Shown here: piece by piece, positions 55,238 through 64,000 of the stretch
Layout: each line of letters begins with the position of its first letter
Numbering within the stretch: the stretch's first letter is position 1
DNA from: Pseudomonas sp. RSB 5.4
Lineage (GTDB): Bacteria > Pseudomonadota > Gammaproteobacteria > Pseudomonadales > Pseudomonadaceae
Reading direction: 5' to 3'
NCBI RefSeq assembly: GCF_037126175.1
Contig: NZ_CP146986.1
Location: forward strand, 372,001-436,000
DNA length: 64,000 nucleotides
Notes under the pieces: model-generated
The model's input: the letters and a program-made list of their open reading frames with translations, nothing else
Database searches by the model: none
What the model was told of the DNA's origin: nothing
Translations under genes and position numbers: made by a program

Positions 55238-56679
55238 CAGTGAGCTCCAACGACAGCGATCTGGGCAGCGGCTTCGGCTTCAGCCGGGTTCGAGGCGCGC
55301 ACGGTGCGCCAGACGTTGTAAGCCATCAACAACATGCCGCTGGCGAAGAATGCACCGCCCAGGGCACGGACGATGTAGCCCGGGTGGCTGGCCTGCAGCG
55401 CTTCGACGAACGAGTAGGTGAGGGTGCCGTCATCGTTGATTGCACGCCACATCAGACCCTGAGTGATGCCGTTGACCCACATCGAAGCGATGTACAGCAC
55501 GGTACCGATGGTCGCGAGCCAGAAGTGCGCGTTGATCAGGCCGACGCTGTGCATCTGCGCACGACCGAACAGTTTCGGGATCATGTGGTAGATCGCGCCG
55601 ATCGAAATCATCGCCACCCAGCCCAAAGCGCCGGCGTGTACGTGACCGATGGTCCAGTCGGTGTAGTGCGAGAGCGAGTTGACGGTCTTGATCGCCATCA
55701 TCGGACCTTCGAAGGTCGACATGCCGTAGAACGCCAGGGAAACCACGAGGAAGCGCAGGATCGGGTCGGTGCGCAGCTTATGCCAGGCGCCCGAGAGGGT
55801 CATCATGCCGTTGATCATGCCGCCCCAGCTTGGCGCCAGGAGGATGATCGACATCGCCATGCCCAGCGATTGTGCCCAATCCGGCAGTGCGGTGTAGTGC
55901 AGGTGGTGCGGGCCGGCCCAGATGTACAGGGTGATCAGCGCCCAGAAGTGCACGATCGACAGGCGATAGGAGTAGATCGGACGTTCGGCCTGTTTCGGCA
56001 CGAAGTAGTACATCATCCCGAGGAAGCCGGTGGTCAGGAAGAAGCCCACGGCGTTGTGGCCGTACCACCACTGGATCATCGCGTCGGTCGCACCGGCATA
56101 GGCCGAGTAGGACTTGAAGAAGCTGACCGGCAGGGACGCGTGGTTGACGATGTGCAGCATCGCAGTCACGACGATGAACGCGCCGTAGAACCAGTTACCG
56201 ACATAGATGTGCTTGGTCTTGCGCTTGGTGATGGTGCCGAAGAACACCAGCCCGTAGGAGACCCAGACAATGGCCAGCAGAATGGCGAGCGGCCATTCCA
56301 GCTCTGCATATTCCTTGGTGGTGGTGTAACCCAGCGGCAAGGTAATGATTGCGCCGACGATCACCGCTTGCCAGCCCCAGAAGGTGAAGGCGGCGAGGCT
56401 GTCGGAGATCAGTCGCGTCTGGCAGGTTCGCTGCACGACATAGTAGGAAGTGGCAAACAGTGCACAACCACCGAAGGCGAAAATCACCAGGTTTGTGTGC
56501 AACGGGCGCAGGCGTCCAAAGCTCGTCCACGGCAGACCGAAGTTCAACTCCGGCCAGACCAGTTGCGAGGCGATGAAGACACCGAGCCCCATGCCAAGGA
56601 TCCCCCAGACCACCGTCATGATGGCGAACTGGCGGACTACCTTATAGTTATAAGCAGTCGGACTGATTGCTGTGCTCAT
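55237..56679 (-). CDS. ccoN1: cbb3-type cytochrome c oxidase catalytic subunit CcoN, copy 1
   Basis: 480 residues with about 12 membrane helices. The conserved histidine ligands are in [33 protein letters not shown] and [14 protein letters not shown] (haem b, b3 and CuB sites). Start ATG 56679 begins [15 protein letters not shown]. It reduces O2 to water with high affinity and pumps protons. First gene of operon 1. A degenerate Anr-like site lies upstream at 56764-56777. Confidence 0.97.
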   Translation of the reverse strand: MSTAISPTAYNYKVVRQFAIMTVVWGILGMGLGVFIASQLVWPELNFGLPWTSFGRLRPLHTNLVIFAFGGCALFATSYYVVQRTCQTRLISDSLAAFTFWGWQAVIVGAIITLPLGYTTTKEYAELEWPLAILLAIVWVSYGLVFFGTITKRKTKHIYVGNWFYGAFIVVTAMLHIVNHASLPVSFFKSYSAYAGATDAMIQWWYGHNAVGFFLTTGFLGMMYYFVPKQAERPIYSYRLSIVHFWALITLYIWAGPHHLHYTALPDWAQSLGMAMSIILLAPSWGGMINGMMTLSGAWHKLRTDPILRFLVVSLAFYGMSTFEGPMMAIKTVNSLSHYTDWTIGHVHAGALGWVAMISIGAIYHMIPKLFGRAQMHSVGLINAHFWLATIGTVLYIASMWVNGITQGLMWRAINDDGTLTYSFVEALQASHPGYIVRALGGAFFASGMLLMAYNVWRTVRASNPAEAEAAAQIAVVGAH

Positions 56680-56763
56680 TCTAAGGTTCCACGGTTTGGG
56701 TGTTTTATTAGGATTAAAATCGGCCGCAAGTATGCAGAGAGCAGGGGGTCATTGCAACGCGCC

Positions 56764-56777
56764 ATGACCTGGGTCAA
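56764..56777 (-). promoter_or_regulatory. degenerate Anr-like site upstream of ccoN1
   Basis: TTGACCCAGGTCAT on the minus strand keeps the TTGA/TCA half-sites but misses two consensus bases. It is centred ~91 bp before the ccoN1 ATG. Much weaker than the boxes of hemN and ccoN2, in line with operon 1 being the less oxygen-regulated copy. Confidence 0.3.
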
Positions 56778-57160
56778 TGCTTTCCAACGCTGATTCTGCG
56801 GCCTTTCCATACGCCGCGTAAGGACAAAATTGGCCTCGGACAAAATGTCGCAGCGGACGAAAAAAGCGAGGGGTTCAGGTCAGTTGTAACGGGGTGTGTT
56901 CGAACGCAGTGATCGGGTGACGGACGGTCATCGACGCGACAGCCGGTATCTACCGGGCTTTGCGCCCTGTCAGTCAGGCGATTTGTCGAACACATCGCTC
57001 AAGGTCGACCTGGAACCGGCACGGGCCAGTCCGCATCGAGCAAGCGTAGACCCGAATCGGAGGATTCGAAAGGAGAGGGTGTGACGGGGTGCGACAATGC
57101 GTCGCAAAGGGGCGGGATGCTGCCGCACCGAGAACGGTGCGGCAGATGTGTACGCAATGC
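56778..57160. other. intergenic region between the two cco operons
   Basis: No convincing coding sequence. A perfect 11-bp stem CTGCCGCACCG/CGGTGCGGCAG with loop AGAA (57120-57145) lies 16 bp after the ccoP2 stop and a 5-bp stem GCGAC/GTCGC (57091-57105) follows. Neither has a U tract, so they could protect the 3' end or assist Rho-dependent termination. Confidence 0.6.
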
Positions 57161-58114
57161 TTATTGCTTGTTGTCTTCAGTAATCAGTTTTTCTGTATTC
57201 AATCCATGGCTCAGGCTGTACACATAAGCGGCGAGCAGTTGCACTTTATCGTTGCCCAACAGTTCGTTCTGTGCCGGCATGTGGCCTTGGCGACCGTGGC
57301 GGATGGTCTGCTCAAGCTGCGTCAGACTCGTGCCATAAATAAATCCGGCCGGGTGCGTCAGATTCGGCGCACCCATGGCTTCAGTGCCGTGGCCGGTTGC
57401 CCCATGACAGGCTACGCAGGTGGTGCTGAACGCTTGCTGTCCGGCTTGCAGGTCAGCCTTGCTGTCGGCGGGCAGTGGCAGGCCGGCCAGTTCGTGACGC
57501 ACATACGCCGCGACGTTCTTCACCCCGGCTTCTCCCAGCACGTCGCCCCAGGCTGGCATTGCCGCCATCCGGCCACCCATGATGGTGGTCTTGATGGTCT
57601 CGGCATCGCCGCCCCAGCGCCAATCGCTGTCGGCCAGGTTAGGGAAGCCGAAAGCGCCCTTGGCGTCGGAACCGTGGCACACCGAGCAGTTGGAAGCGAA
57701 CAGCCGGCCACCCATTTTCAGCGCCTGCGGATCCTTCGCCACTTCTTCCACCGGCATGGCGGCGAATTTGGCGAAGATCGGCCCGAATTTGGCGTCGGCC
57801 TTGCTCATTTCCTTTTCCCACTCGTGGACGCCGGTCCAGCCGTCCTCGTAGCCGGGCAGGATGCCTTTCCAGTTGCCCAGGCCCGGATACAGGATCAGAT
57901 AGCCCACGGAGAACACCAGTGTGCCGGCGAACAGCATGAACCACCACTGCGGCAGCGGGTTGTCGTACTCCTCGATGCCGTCGAAGCTGTGGCCCATGGT
58001 CTGGTCGACGCTGCCCTTGGTCTCGCCCCGACGCGTGCCGATCAGCAGCCAGGTCAGGCCGATCAGGCTGCCGATGGTCAGTACGCAGATCCACGTACTC
58101 CAGAAGGTGGTCAT
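57161..58114 (-). CDS. ccoP2: cbb3-type cytochrome c oxidase subunit III (CcoP, copy 2)
   Basis: 317 residues, closely related to copy 1. Two membrane helices, then CSVCH and CVACH haem c sites. The N-terminal linker after helix 2 is ten residues shorter than in copy 1 (the GY motif leads directly to [13 protein letters not shown]). The C-terminal tail differs ([13 protein letters not shown]). ATG 58114 overlaps the ccoQ2 stop by 4 bp. Confidence 0.96.
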   Translation of the reverse strand: MTTFWSTWICVLTIGSLIGLTWLLIGTRRGETKGSVDQTMGHSFDGIEEYDNPLPQWWFMLFAGTLVFSVGYLILYPGLGNWKGILPGYEDGWTGVHEWEKEMSKADAKFGPIFAKFAAMPVEEVAKDPQALKMGGRLFASNCSVCHGSDAKGAFGFPNLADSDWRWGGDAETIKTTIMGGRMAAMPAWGDVLGEAGVKNVAAYVRHELAGLPLPADSKADLQAGQQAFSTTCVACHGATGHGTEAMGAPNLTHPAGFIYGTSLTQLEQTIRHGRQGHMPAQNELLGNDKVQLLAAYVYSLSHGLNTEKLITEDNKQ

Positions 58115-58308
58115 GGCCGGGTACTCCTTGGTTCAGATACTGGTTGGGTGTCGGGTTGCGGCTCGTCGGCGAACGGCAGCAGGCGCGCTTCGGCAAACTC
58201 CGGGGTGCGCTTGCGGTTGAACACCCAGATCGTCAGGCCGACGAAGGCGACGAACACCACGACGGTGCCGAGGCCGCGAATCAGCCCTGCACTCATTTCA
58301 ATGATCAT
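58111..58308 (-). CDS. ccoQ2: cbb3 oxidase subunit CcoQ, copy 2
   Basis: 65 residues with the CcoQ helix ([17 protein letters not shown]) and [19 protein letters not shown]. The frame is open upstream to 58503, but ATG 58308 has GAGGTGAG before it. A second ATG (MSAGL) is possible a few codons later. Confidence 0.92.
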   Translation of the reverse strand: MIIEMSAGLIRGLGTVVVFVAFVGLTIWVFNRKRTPEFAEARLLPFADEPQPDTQPVSEPRSTRP

Positions 58309-58313
58309 CGTGC

Positions 58314-58922
58314 TCACCTCTTGCTCTTGATCGCAGTGCCGAGCACTTGCAGGTAGGAGACGAGGGCGTCCATTTCGGTCTTGCCCTTGAGGCTGGCGAC
58401 CGCGCCGCTGATGTCGTCGTCGGTGTACGGCACGCCGAGGGTGCGCATGGTCTTGAGCTTGGTTTCGGTGTGGCTGCTGTCGACCGCTTGCGTCACCAGC
58501 CACGGGTAGGCCGGCATTTTCGACTCGGGCACGACGTTGCGCGGGTTGTACAAGTGCGCGCGGTGCCAGTCATCCGAGTAACGCGCGCCGACCCGGGCCA
58601 GATCCGGCCCGGTACGTTTCGAGCCCCAGAGGAACGGGTGATCCCACACGCTCTCACCGGCCACCGAGTAGTGCCCGTAGCGTTCGGTTTCAGCGCGGAA
58701 CGGGCGGATCATCTGCGAGTGGCAACCGACGCAGCCTTCGCGGATATAGATGTCGCGGCCTTCCAGTTGCAGCGCGGTGTAGGGCTTCATGCCTTCCACC
58801 GGTTTGTTGGTGACGTCCTGGAAGAACAGCGGGACGATCTGGGTCAGGCCGCCGATGCTCACGGCGAACACCATCAGCAGCATCAGCAGGCCGACGTTCT
58901 TTTCAATCGTTTCGTGTTTCAT
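58314..58922 (-). CDS. ccoO2: cbb3 oxidase subunit II CcoO, copy 2
   Basis: 202 residues with one membrane anchor and [12 protein letters not shown] haem c site, almost the same as copy 1. ATG 58922 ([13 protein letters not shown]) matches copy 1; the in-frame extension to 58955 is rejected. It is 5 bp upstream of ccoQ2. Confidence 0.96.
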   Translation of the reverse strand: MKHETIEKNVGLLMLLMVFAVSIGGLTQIVPLFFQDVTNKPVEGMKPYTALQLEGRDIYIREGCVGCHSQMIRPFRAETERYGHYSVAGESVWDHPFLWGSKRTGPDLARVGARYSDDWHRAHLYNPRNVVPESKMPAYPWLVTQAVDSSHTETKLKTMRTLGVPYTDDDISGAVASLKGKTEMDALVSYLQVLGTAIKSKR

Positions 58923-58932
58923 GGCGGACTCC

Positions 58933-60357
58933 TCAGGCCATCTGCGCGGCAGCAACGACGTCAGCAGGCTGCGAGGCCCGCACGGTGCGCCAGGTGTTGT
59001 AAGCCATCAGCAACATGCCGCTGAGGAAGATCGCCCCACCCACCAGACGCACGATGAAGCCAGGGTGGCTGGCCACCAGGGTTTCGACGAAGGAGTAAGT
59101 CAGCGTGCCGTCCTCGTTGACTGCGCGCCACATCAGGCCCTGGGCGATGCCGTTGACCCACATCGAGGCGATGTACAGCACGGTGCCGATGGTCGCGAGC
59201 CAGAAGTGCGCGTTGATCAGGCCGATGCTGTGCATCTGCTCTTTGCCGAAGACTTTCGGGATCATGTGGTACAGCGCGCCGATCGAGATCATCGCCACCC
59301 AGCCGAGCGCGCCGGCGTGAACGTGGCCGATGGTCCAGTCGGTGTAGTGGGAGAGGGCGTTGACGGTCTTGATCGCCATCATCGGCCCTTCGAAGGTCGA
59401 CATGCCGTAGAACGCCAGCGACACCACAAGGAAGCGCAGGATCGGGTCGCTGCGCAACTTATGCCACGCGCCCGAGAGGGTCATCATGCCGTTGATCATG
59501 CCGCCCCAGCTCGGTGCCAGCAGAATCAGCGACATCACCATGCCCAGCGACTGCGCCCAGTCCGGCAGCGCGGTGTAGTGCAGGTGGTGCGGGCCGGCCC
59601 AGATGTAGAGGGTGATCAGCGCCCAGAAGTGCACGATCGACAGGCGATACGAATACACCGGACGTTCGGCCTGTTTCGGCACGAAGTAATACATCATCCC
59701 GAGGAAACCGGCGGTGAGGAAAAAGCCTACGGCGTTGTGGCCGTACCACCATTGCACCATCGCGTCGGTCGCACCGGCGTACACCGAGTAGGACTTGGTC
59801 AGGCTCACCGGCAACTCAAGGTTGTTGACGATGTGCAGGATCGCCACGGTGATGATGAACGCGCCGAAGAACCAGTTGCCGACGTAGATGTGCTTGGTCT
59901 TGCGCTGCATGATCGTGCCGAAGAACACGATGGCGTAGGCGACCCAGACGATGGTGATCAGGATGTCGATCGGCCATTCCAGCTCTGCGTATTCCTTGGA
60001 ACTGGTGTAACCCAGTGGCAGGCTGATCGCCGCTAGCAGAATGACCAACTGCCAGCCCCAGAAGCAGAATGCGGCGATTTTCGGCGCGAACAATTGCGTC
60101 TGGCAGGTGCGTTGTACCGAGTAGAACGAACTGGCGAACAGCGCACAGCCACCGAAGGCGAAGATCACCGCGTTGGTGTGCAGCGGGCGCAGACGGCCGA
60201 AACTGGTCCAGGGCAAATTGAAGTTGAGTTCGGGCCAGACCAATTGGGCCGCGAGAAAAACCCCGAGCCCCATACCGACGATGCCCCACACCACCGTCAT
60301 AATGGCGAATTGGCGGACCACCTTGTAGTTGTAGGCGGTACTGATAGAAGTGTTCAT
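58933..60357 (-). CDS. ccoN2: cbb3-type cytochrome c oxidase catalytic subunit CcoN, copy 2
   Basis: 474 residues, same helices and histidine ligands as copy 1 ([37 protein letters not shown]). ATG 60357 ([14 protein letters not shown]) is preceded by GGGGAACC and aligns with copy 1; the ORF runs on to 60912 but that part is antisense to a hydrolase gene. An Anr box sits at 60476-60489. Confidence 0.97.
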   Translation of the reverse strand: MNTSISTAYNYKVVRQFAIMTVVWGIVGMGLGVFLAAQLVWPELNFNLPWTSFGRLRPLHTNAVIFAFGGCALFASSFYSVQRTCQTQLFAPKIAAFCFWGWQLVILLAAISLPLGYTSSKEYAELEWPIDILITIVWVAYAIVFFGTIMQRKTKHIYVGNWFFGAFIITVAILHIVNNLELPVSLTKSYSVYAGATDAMVQWWYGHNAVGFFLTAGFLGMMYYFVPKQAERPVYSYRLSIVHFWALITLYIWAGPHHLHYTALPDWAQSLGMVMSLILLAPSWGGMINGMMTLSGAWHKLRSDPILRFLVVSLAFYGMSTFEGPMMAIKTVNALSHYTDWTIGHVHAGALGWVAMISIGALYHMIPKVFGKEQMHSIGLINAHFWLATIGTVLYIASMWVNGIAQGLMWRAVNEDGTLTYSFVETLVASHPGFIVRLVGGAIFLSGMLLMAYNTWRTVRASQPADVVAAAQMA

Positions 60358-60450
60358 GGTTCCCCATCCACGGTTCAGCCGAAGTGAGCGCGCGCAAGAC
60401 GCCGCGAATCCTTCGTCTGGAGTTATAGGCAGACTAAAAGCGAGGCAAGC

Positions 60451-61128
60451 ATGGACAAACAGCACAAGGCCAGTATTGACGGGGATCAATGGGCGCAGTG
60501 CGTGCGGGATCATGGGTGGTTGTGGGACGCTGCGTCGGGTGAGGCTTCGGCGACGTTGATCCTGGCGCATGGGGCGGGGGCGCCGATGGACAGTGAGTGG
60601 ATGACGGATATGGCTGGGCGCCTTGCTGCATTGGGCGTGAACGTGTTGCGGTTTGAGTTTCCTTATATGGCGCAGCGGCGGGTGGATGGCAGTAAACGGC
60701 CGCCTAATCCGGCGCCGAAACTGCTTGAGTGCTGGCGCGAAGTGTTCGCTGAAGTGCGACGTCATGTCGCTGGGGCTTTGGCCATCGGTGGTAAGTCCAT
60801 GGGCGGGCGGATGGCCAGTCTTTTGGCTGATGAGTTGGGTGTTGATGCGCTTGTCTGTCTCGGATATCCGTTTTATGCGGTTGGGAAACCTGAGAAGCCG
60901 CGGGTTGAGCATTTGGCTTCTTTGCGGACTCGGACTTTGATTGTGCAGGGGGAGCGGGATGCGCTTGGCAATCGGGACGCAGTCGAGGCTTATGATCTAT
61001 CGCCGAGTATTGAGGTGTTTTGGTTGGCCTCTGGGGATCATGATTTGAAGCCGTTGAAGGTTTCCGGGTTTACGCATTCGGATCATTTGGCCAGTGCTGC
61101 GCAGAAGGTTGCTTCGTTTCTTCGATGA
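60451..61128 (+). CDS. alpha/beta hydrolase of the KANL3/Tex30-like (dienelactone hydrolase-related) family
   Basis: 225 residues. An oxyanion-type segment [13 protein letters not shown], nucleophile elbow [10 protein letters not shown] (Ser near 115), [14 protein letters not shown] with the likely acid Asp, and ASGDHDLKP with the likely His make a complete triad. No signal peptide. Substrate unknown. It is divergent from ccoN2 and its first codons contain the Anr box of that operon. Codon choice in the second half is less GC-biased than in the neighbours. Confidence 0.85.
   Translation: MDKQHKASIDGDQWAQCVRDHGWLWDAASGEASATLILAHGAGAPMDSEWMTDMAGRLAALGVNVLRFEFPYMAQRRVDGSKRPPNPAPKLLECWREVFAEVRRHVAGALAIGGKSMGGRMASLLADELGVDALVCLGYPFYAVGKPEKPRVEHLASLRTRTLIVQGERDALGNRDAVEAYDLSPSIEVFWLASGDHDLKPLKVSGFTHSDHLASAAQKVASFLR
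60476..60489 (-). promoter_or_regulatory. Anr box of the ccoN2 operon
   Basis: TTGATCCCCGTCAA (minus strand) matches the Pseudomonas Anr/Dnr consensus TTGAT-N4-GTCAA exactly. It is centred ~125 bp before the ccoN2 ATG and lies inside the coding start of the divergent hydrolase gene. Confidence 0.8.
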
Positions 61129-61149
61129 AATTTGGGTGTATATCCGTTG

Positions 61150-61405
61150 CTGCGGTCACGGCGGCTTAGGGTTCCGCCCTTACGGCGGGTCACTTTTTCC
61201 AGACGCCGAAAAAGTAACCAAAAAGGCTTGCTCCTGCGTGCGGCCCGCTCGCTGGGGCTCGGGGTTCCTTCGCTCCGGGATCGATCCGGGGGCAGCGCCT
61301 ACGGTTTGCTTCGCTGCACCTCCTCTCGCTGTGTTTGGCTGCGCCAAACGGTCGCTGCGCTCCCACCCCCGGATCAATCCCTCCACTCAGCCTTCCGACG
61401 TCGCC
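61150..61405. repeat. hairpin-rich dispersed repeat-like element
   Basis: Non-coding stretch with several perfect stems: CCGCCCT/ACGGCGG-like (61174-61188), ACTTTTTC/GAAAAAGT (61192-61215) and GTTTGGC/GCCAAAC with a 3-nt loop (61333-61349), plus TCCGGGATCGATCCGGGGG. It is open in several frames without codon-like pattern. I recall closely similar blocks scattered in Pseudomonas genomes and often mis-annotated as small ORFs, but that memory cannot be checked here. Confidence 0.5.
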
Positions 61406-61499
61406 CGTGGATCAAGATCAAGATCAAGAGCGACAGCCGAGCTTGCGCTCATCCTGGAGTGGGGCGGCTGCGCCGCGTGCGGGTTGTACTTATCTTCCC

Positions 61500-61532
61500 T
61501 GTAGGAGCTGCCGCAGGCTGCGATCTTTTTGG
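61500..61532. repeat. single family C palindromic unit
   Basis: TGTAGGAGCTGCCGCAGGCT followed by GCGATCTTTTT, one arm only. Confidence 0.8.
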
Positions 61533-61534
61533 AT

Positions 61535-61753
61535 TTACTTTGTAATGGGTAGCCTGCCAGTGATCACAAATTTATCGAACACTTTCTGACCATCACGCGC
61601 GGCCTTTCGAACATCAAGGAATGTCAGTTCATCACGAACTTTCTGTTTGTGGGTTTTTTGCGTGGGGTACGTATTCATGCTGGCCGATCTGCGTGATTGA
61701 GTAGCGACCGGCAAACGATAGAACTTGGCTGCACCGAGCACCAGTCGGCGCAT
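61535..61753 (-). CDS. possible small hypothetical protein
   Basis: A 72-codon frame with ATG at 61753 and a second ATG at 61678, ending TAA. The shorter 47-residue form (MNTYPTQKTHKQKVRDEL to the end) has protein-like composition, but no Shine-Dalgarno precedes either start and I recognise no family. Base composition is lower in GC than the neighbours. It may be a remnant. Confidence 0.25.
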   Translation of the reverse strand: MRRLVLGAAKFYRLPVATQSRRSASMNTYPTQKTHKQKVRDELTFLDVRKAARDGQKVFDKFVITGRLPITK

Positions 61754-61817
61754 TCTGGCGCAGTTGTAGGCAGTGTCTGCATTGCTTGAGTGAGATCGTC
61801 GTTAGCAGAGAAGGCCT

Positions 61818-61888
61818 CATCGCGAGCAGGCTCGCTCCCACATTTGGAAGGCATTTCCCTGTGGGAGTGAGCCTGCTCGCGATTGCGA
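61818..61888. repeat. REP family A doublet
   Basis: ATCGCGAGCAGGCTCGCTCC and its inverted partner lie ~30 bp apart. Confidence 0.85.
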
Positions 61889-61921
61889 TCTGCCAAGCAC
61901 CATCACTTTCAGACCAGCAAC

Positions 61922-61950
61922 AAAAAACCCGGAAGCTTTCGCCTTCCGGG
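61922..61950 (-). terminator. Rho-independent terminator of the chemoreceptor gene
   Basis: CCCGGAAG (61928-61935) and CTTCCGGG (61943-61950) form the stem; the A tract 61922-61927 gives six T residues on the minus strand. Confidence 0.82.
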
Positions 61951-61956
61951 CTTTGA

Positions 61957-62040
61957 AGATCAAAAGATCGCAGCCTGCGGCAGCTCCTACATTGGAATGC
62001 ATGTTCCTGTAGGCGCTGCCGTAGGCTGCGATCTTTTGTT
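61957..62040. repeat. family C palindromic repeat pair
   Basis: AAAAGATCGCAGCCTGCGGC and TGTAGGCGCTGCCGTAGGCT...ATCTTTT are inverted around ~20 bp. It abuts the chemoreceptor stop codon. Confidence 0.88.
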
Positions 62041-62041
62041 T

Positions 62042-63607
62042 TTAGCGGTTAAACCGCTCCACCAACGAATACTGCGTGTTCGCCGTCTTCGTCAGCTCTT
62101 CACTCAACAACGCCGAGTTATGTGCCTGTTCCGAGGTCTGGTCCGCCAACTCCGAAATATTGCTGATGTTGCGGCTGATTTCTTCAGCCACCGCACTTTG
62201 CTCTTCGGTCGCCGCAGCGATCTGGGTGGTCATGTCGGTGATGTTGGCCACTGCTTCGCTGATACCGACCAGTGCCTGATCCGCTTCCAGTACCCGCGCC
62301 ACGCCTTCTTCGGCCTGACGATGCCCGGCTTCCATGGTTTGTACGGCGCTGGACGCAGTCTGTTGCAACTTGGCGATCAGGGCATGAATCTGCCCGGTCG
62401 ATTCGCTGGTGCGTTGCGCCAGTTGGCGGACTTCGTCGGCGACTACGGCAAAACCACGGCCCATTTCGCCGGCACGTGCCGCTTCGATGGCGGCGTTGAG
62501 CGCGAGCAGGTTGGTCTGGTCGGCGATGCCTTTGATCACATCCACCACGCCGCCGATTTCGTCGCTGTCCTTGGCCAGTTGGGTGACGGTCAGGCCAGTT
62601 TCACCGACCACTACCGACAGGCGCTGGATGGCTTCGCGGGTTTCGCCAGCGATGTCGCGGCCGCGACCGGTCAGGCGATTGGCTTCCTGCGTCGCGTCGG
62701 CAGTGCGCTGCACGTGGCTCGCCACTTCTTGCGTGGTGGCAGCCATCTGGTTGACGGCGGTGGCGACCTGTTCGGTTTCCACGCGCTGACGTTCCAGACC
62801 GCTGGAGCTGTTGTGCGCCAGGGCGTCGGACTGCTTGGCCTGATCAGTCAGGTGTTCGGCGGTGTCCTGCAGACGGGTCAGGCAGGTTTTCAGGCGGGCT
62901 TCCTGGCTGAGGATCGACATTTCCAGACGCGCCTGCGCGCCACGGCTGTCGGTGTACATCTGTGCGATCAGCGGGTCGGAGGTGGTCTGTTCGGCCAGGC
63001 GCAGCAGGCGCTTGAGCCCGCGTTGTTGCCATTGCAGGCCCATCAGGCCCAGCGGTACCGACAGACCAGCGGCCAGGGCGAAGCCCCAGTGCGAGTTCAG
63101 GGTCGCGCCGATCACGAAGCTCAGTTGGCTGACCAGAATGAACGGCAGCCAGTCCTGCAGCACCGGCAGCCATTTGTCGCTGGAAGGAATTGCCGACTTG
63201 CCCTGGTTGATGCGTTGGTAGAGCGCTTCGGCACGGCGGATCTGTTCGGCGGTGGGTTTGATCCGCACCGACTCGTAACCGACCACCTGATTGCCGTCGA
63301 ACACCGGTGTCACGTAGGCGTTGACCCAGTAATGGTCACCGGATTTGCAGCGATTCTTGACAATGCCCATCCATGGCAAGCCTTGTTTCAGTGTGCCCCA
63401 CATGTGCGAAAACACCGCCGCCGGGACGTCGGGGTGACGAACCAGGTTGTGCGGCGCACGGATCAGCTCTTCACGCGAAAACCCGCTGATTTCGACGAAA
63501 GCGTCGTTGCAGTAGGTGATCACGCCTTTGGCGTCGGTTGTGGAAATCAACCGCTGCTGAGCCGGGAAAGTCCGTTCGCGTTGTGTAATGGGCTGGTTAT
63601 TACGCAT
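62042..63607 (-). CDS. aer: Aer-like PAS methyl-accepting chemotaxis protein
   Basis: 521 residues. An N-terminal PAS domain ([36 protein letters not shown]) that in Aer binds FAD and senses redox state, then a hydrophobic membrane hairpin (about 145-195), a HAMP-like region and the long cytoplasmic signalling rod with the conserved tip [16 protein letters not shown]. It should steer swimming toward oxygen or energy-rich sites. Its place beside the cbb3 operons mirrors P. aeruginosa aer. No Anr box was seen in its upstream gap. ATG 63607. Confidence 0.9.
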   Translation of the reverse strand: MRNNQPITQRERTFPAQQRLISTTDAKGVITYCNDAFVEISGFSREELIRAPHNLVRHPDVPAAVFSHMWGTLKQGLPWMGIVKNRCKSGDHYWVNAYVTPVFDGNQVVGYESVRIKPTAEQIRRAEALYQRINQGKSAIPSSDKWLPVLQDWLPFILVSQLSFVIGATLNSHWGFALAAGLSVPLGLMGLQWQQRGLKRLLRLAEQTTSDPLIAQMYTDSRGAQARLEMSILSQEARLKTCLTRLQDTAEHLTDQAKQSDALAHNSSSGLERQRVETEQVATAVNQMAATTQEVASHVQRTADATQEANRLTGRGRDIAGETREAIQRLSVVVGETGLTVTQLAKDSDEIGGVVDVIKGIADQTNLLALNAAIEAARAGEMGRGFAVVADEVRQLAQRTSESTGQIHALIAKLQQTASSAVQTMEAGHRQAEEGVARVLEADQALVGISEAVANITDMTTQIAAATEEQSAVAEEISRNISNISELADQTSEQAHNSALLSEELTKTANTQYSLVERFNR

Positions 63608-63709
63608 GGTTTTTCAATCCGCAAGGCTTTGAAAGGTTGTCGGCGCTGTCAGGAAATTATTGAAGTTTTTTTTCAGATATAAGTACGGCGTCGCAAAACC
63701 GCTCTTGCT

Positions 63710-64000
63710 TCAAGCGGCCAGCATCGGATAGGTGAACAGCGCAAAATGCAGCAGGTTCAGCCCGAAATGCGTGGCGATCGCTGCCGCCAATCCACCGAAA
63801 CGGTAAGCCAGACCGTAGCCGACACCCGCCAGCCCCGCGAGCAACACCCAGTGCCAGCCAGCACCCGCATGTGCCAGGCCGAAGATCAGCGGCGCCAGCA
63901 GCAGGGCGAGATTGTCGCCGTGGGGCAGGTGCTTGAACAGGCGGCTCAGGCCTCCCTGTATATAGCCGCGAAACAGCGCCTCCTCGACCAGGGTCACCAG
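63710..64000 (-). CDS. CPBP family intramembrane metalloprotease, partial (N-terminus outside window)
   Basis: The frame runs off the end of the window; 96 C-terminal residues are visible. EEALFRGYIQG contains the EExxxR motif of CPBP (Abi) proteases and FGLAHAG with ATHFGLN supplies the two later histidine motifs, each in a membrane helix. CPBP members act in prenyl-protein processing or bacteriocin immunity; the role here is unknown. Confidence 0.85.
   Translation of the reverse strand: MVTLVEEALFRGYIQGGLSRLFKHLPHGDNLALLLAPLIFGLAHAGAGWHWVLLAGLAGVGYGLAYRFGGLAAAIATHFGLNLLHFALFTYPMLAA

Noticed and set aside
56896..57084. 62-codon plus-strand frame between the cco operons
   Set aside because: No Shine-Dalgarno, Arg-rich composition and no recognisable motif; the gap looks regulatory.
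60358..60912. N-terminal extension of the ccoN2 frame
   Set aside because: Antisense to the hydrolase gene; copy 1 alignment and a good ribosome binding site give ATG 60357.
61132..61545. Open frames of 84-137 codons after the hydrolase gene
   Set aside because: They overlap in several frames across a hairpin-rich repeat and have no ribosome binding site or protein-like pattern.

Overview
The window is a GC-rich stretch of a Pseudomonas chromosome, most likely from the P. fluorescens group. The evidence is near-identity to remembered Pseudomonas proteins (SigX, OprF, Anr, the cbb3 operons), the gene order cmaX-crfX-cmpX-sigX-oprF and anr-hemN-cco, and dense REP-type palindromes (core GTGGGAGCGGGCTTGCTCGC). 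Almost all of it is core genome. The only clearly accessory-looking patch is about 51.1-53.4 kb, with smaller oddities near 61.1-61.9 kb.

Layout. 0-6.3 kb: the tail of an alpha/beta hydrolase, rraA, the cell-envelope stress cluster cmaX-crfX-cmpX-sigX-oprF, and pyrD. 6.3-12.1 kb: rmf behind a hairpin-rich leader, the double 23S methyltransferase rlmKL (also behind a structured leader), and a CHASE-PAS-GGDEF diguanylate cyclase. 12.2-15.5 kb: dacB (PBP4), yggL and a BenE-type transporter. 15.9-23.9 kb: a purine catabolic block, xdhA-xdhB-xdhC-guaD on the minus strand, bracketed by two FCD-type GntR regulators, with a tandem operator-like motif in the xdhA/GntR gap. 23.9-31.0 kb: smc, zipA, ligA. 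31.3-34.9 kb: a zinc-ribbon metallopeptidase, the SRP RNA gene ffs, and an unassigned SF1 helicase-like ATPase. 35.0-42.3 kb: a periplasmic solute-binding protein, dnaX-ybaB, a CurA-like reductase, recR, an acyl-CoA dehydrogenase and apt.

42.4-63.6 kb is the microaerobic respiration region: the Anr oxygen sensor, anaerobic hemN, the cbb3 assembly operon ccoGHIS plus a DsbD_2-family membrane protein, two complete tandem cbb3 oxidase operons (ccoNOQP-1 and ccoNOQP-2), a small alpha/beta hydrolase and an Aer-like chemoreceptor. Anr boxes (TTGAT-N4-ATCAA type) are visible upstream of hemN, ccoG and ccoN2, so the regulator and its likely targets sit together. A VapBC-like toxin-antitoxin pair and an AT-rich-promoter metallophosphoesterase interrupt the region between ccoG and ccoP1. 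The window ends inside a CPBP-family membrane protease gene.

Three families of palindromic repeats fill many intergenic gaps, including one inside the xdh operon. A separate hairpin-rich element of about 0.25 kb lies at 61.15-61.40 kb. I found no CRISPR array, tRNA, rRNA operon, transposase or prophage.
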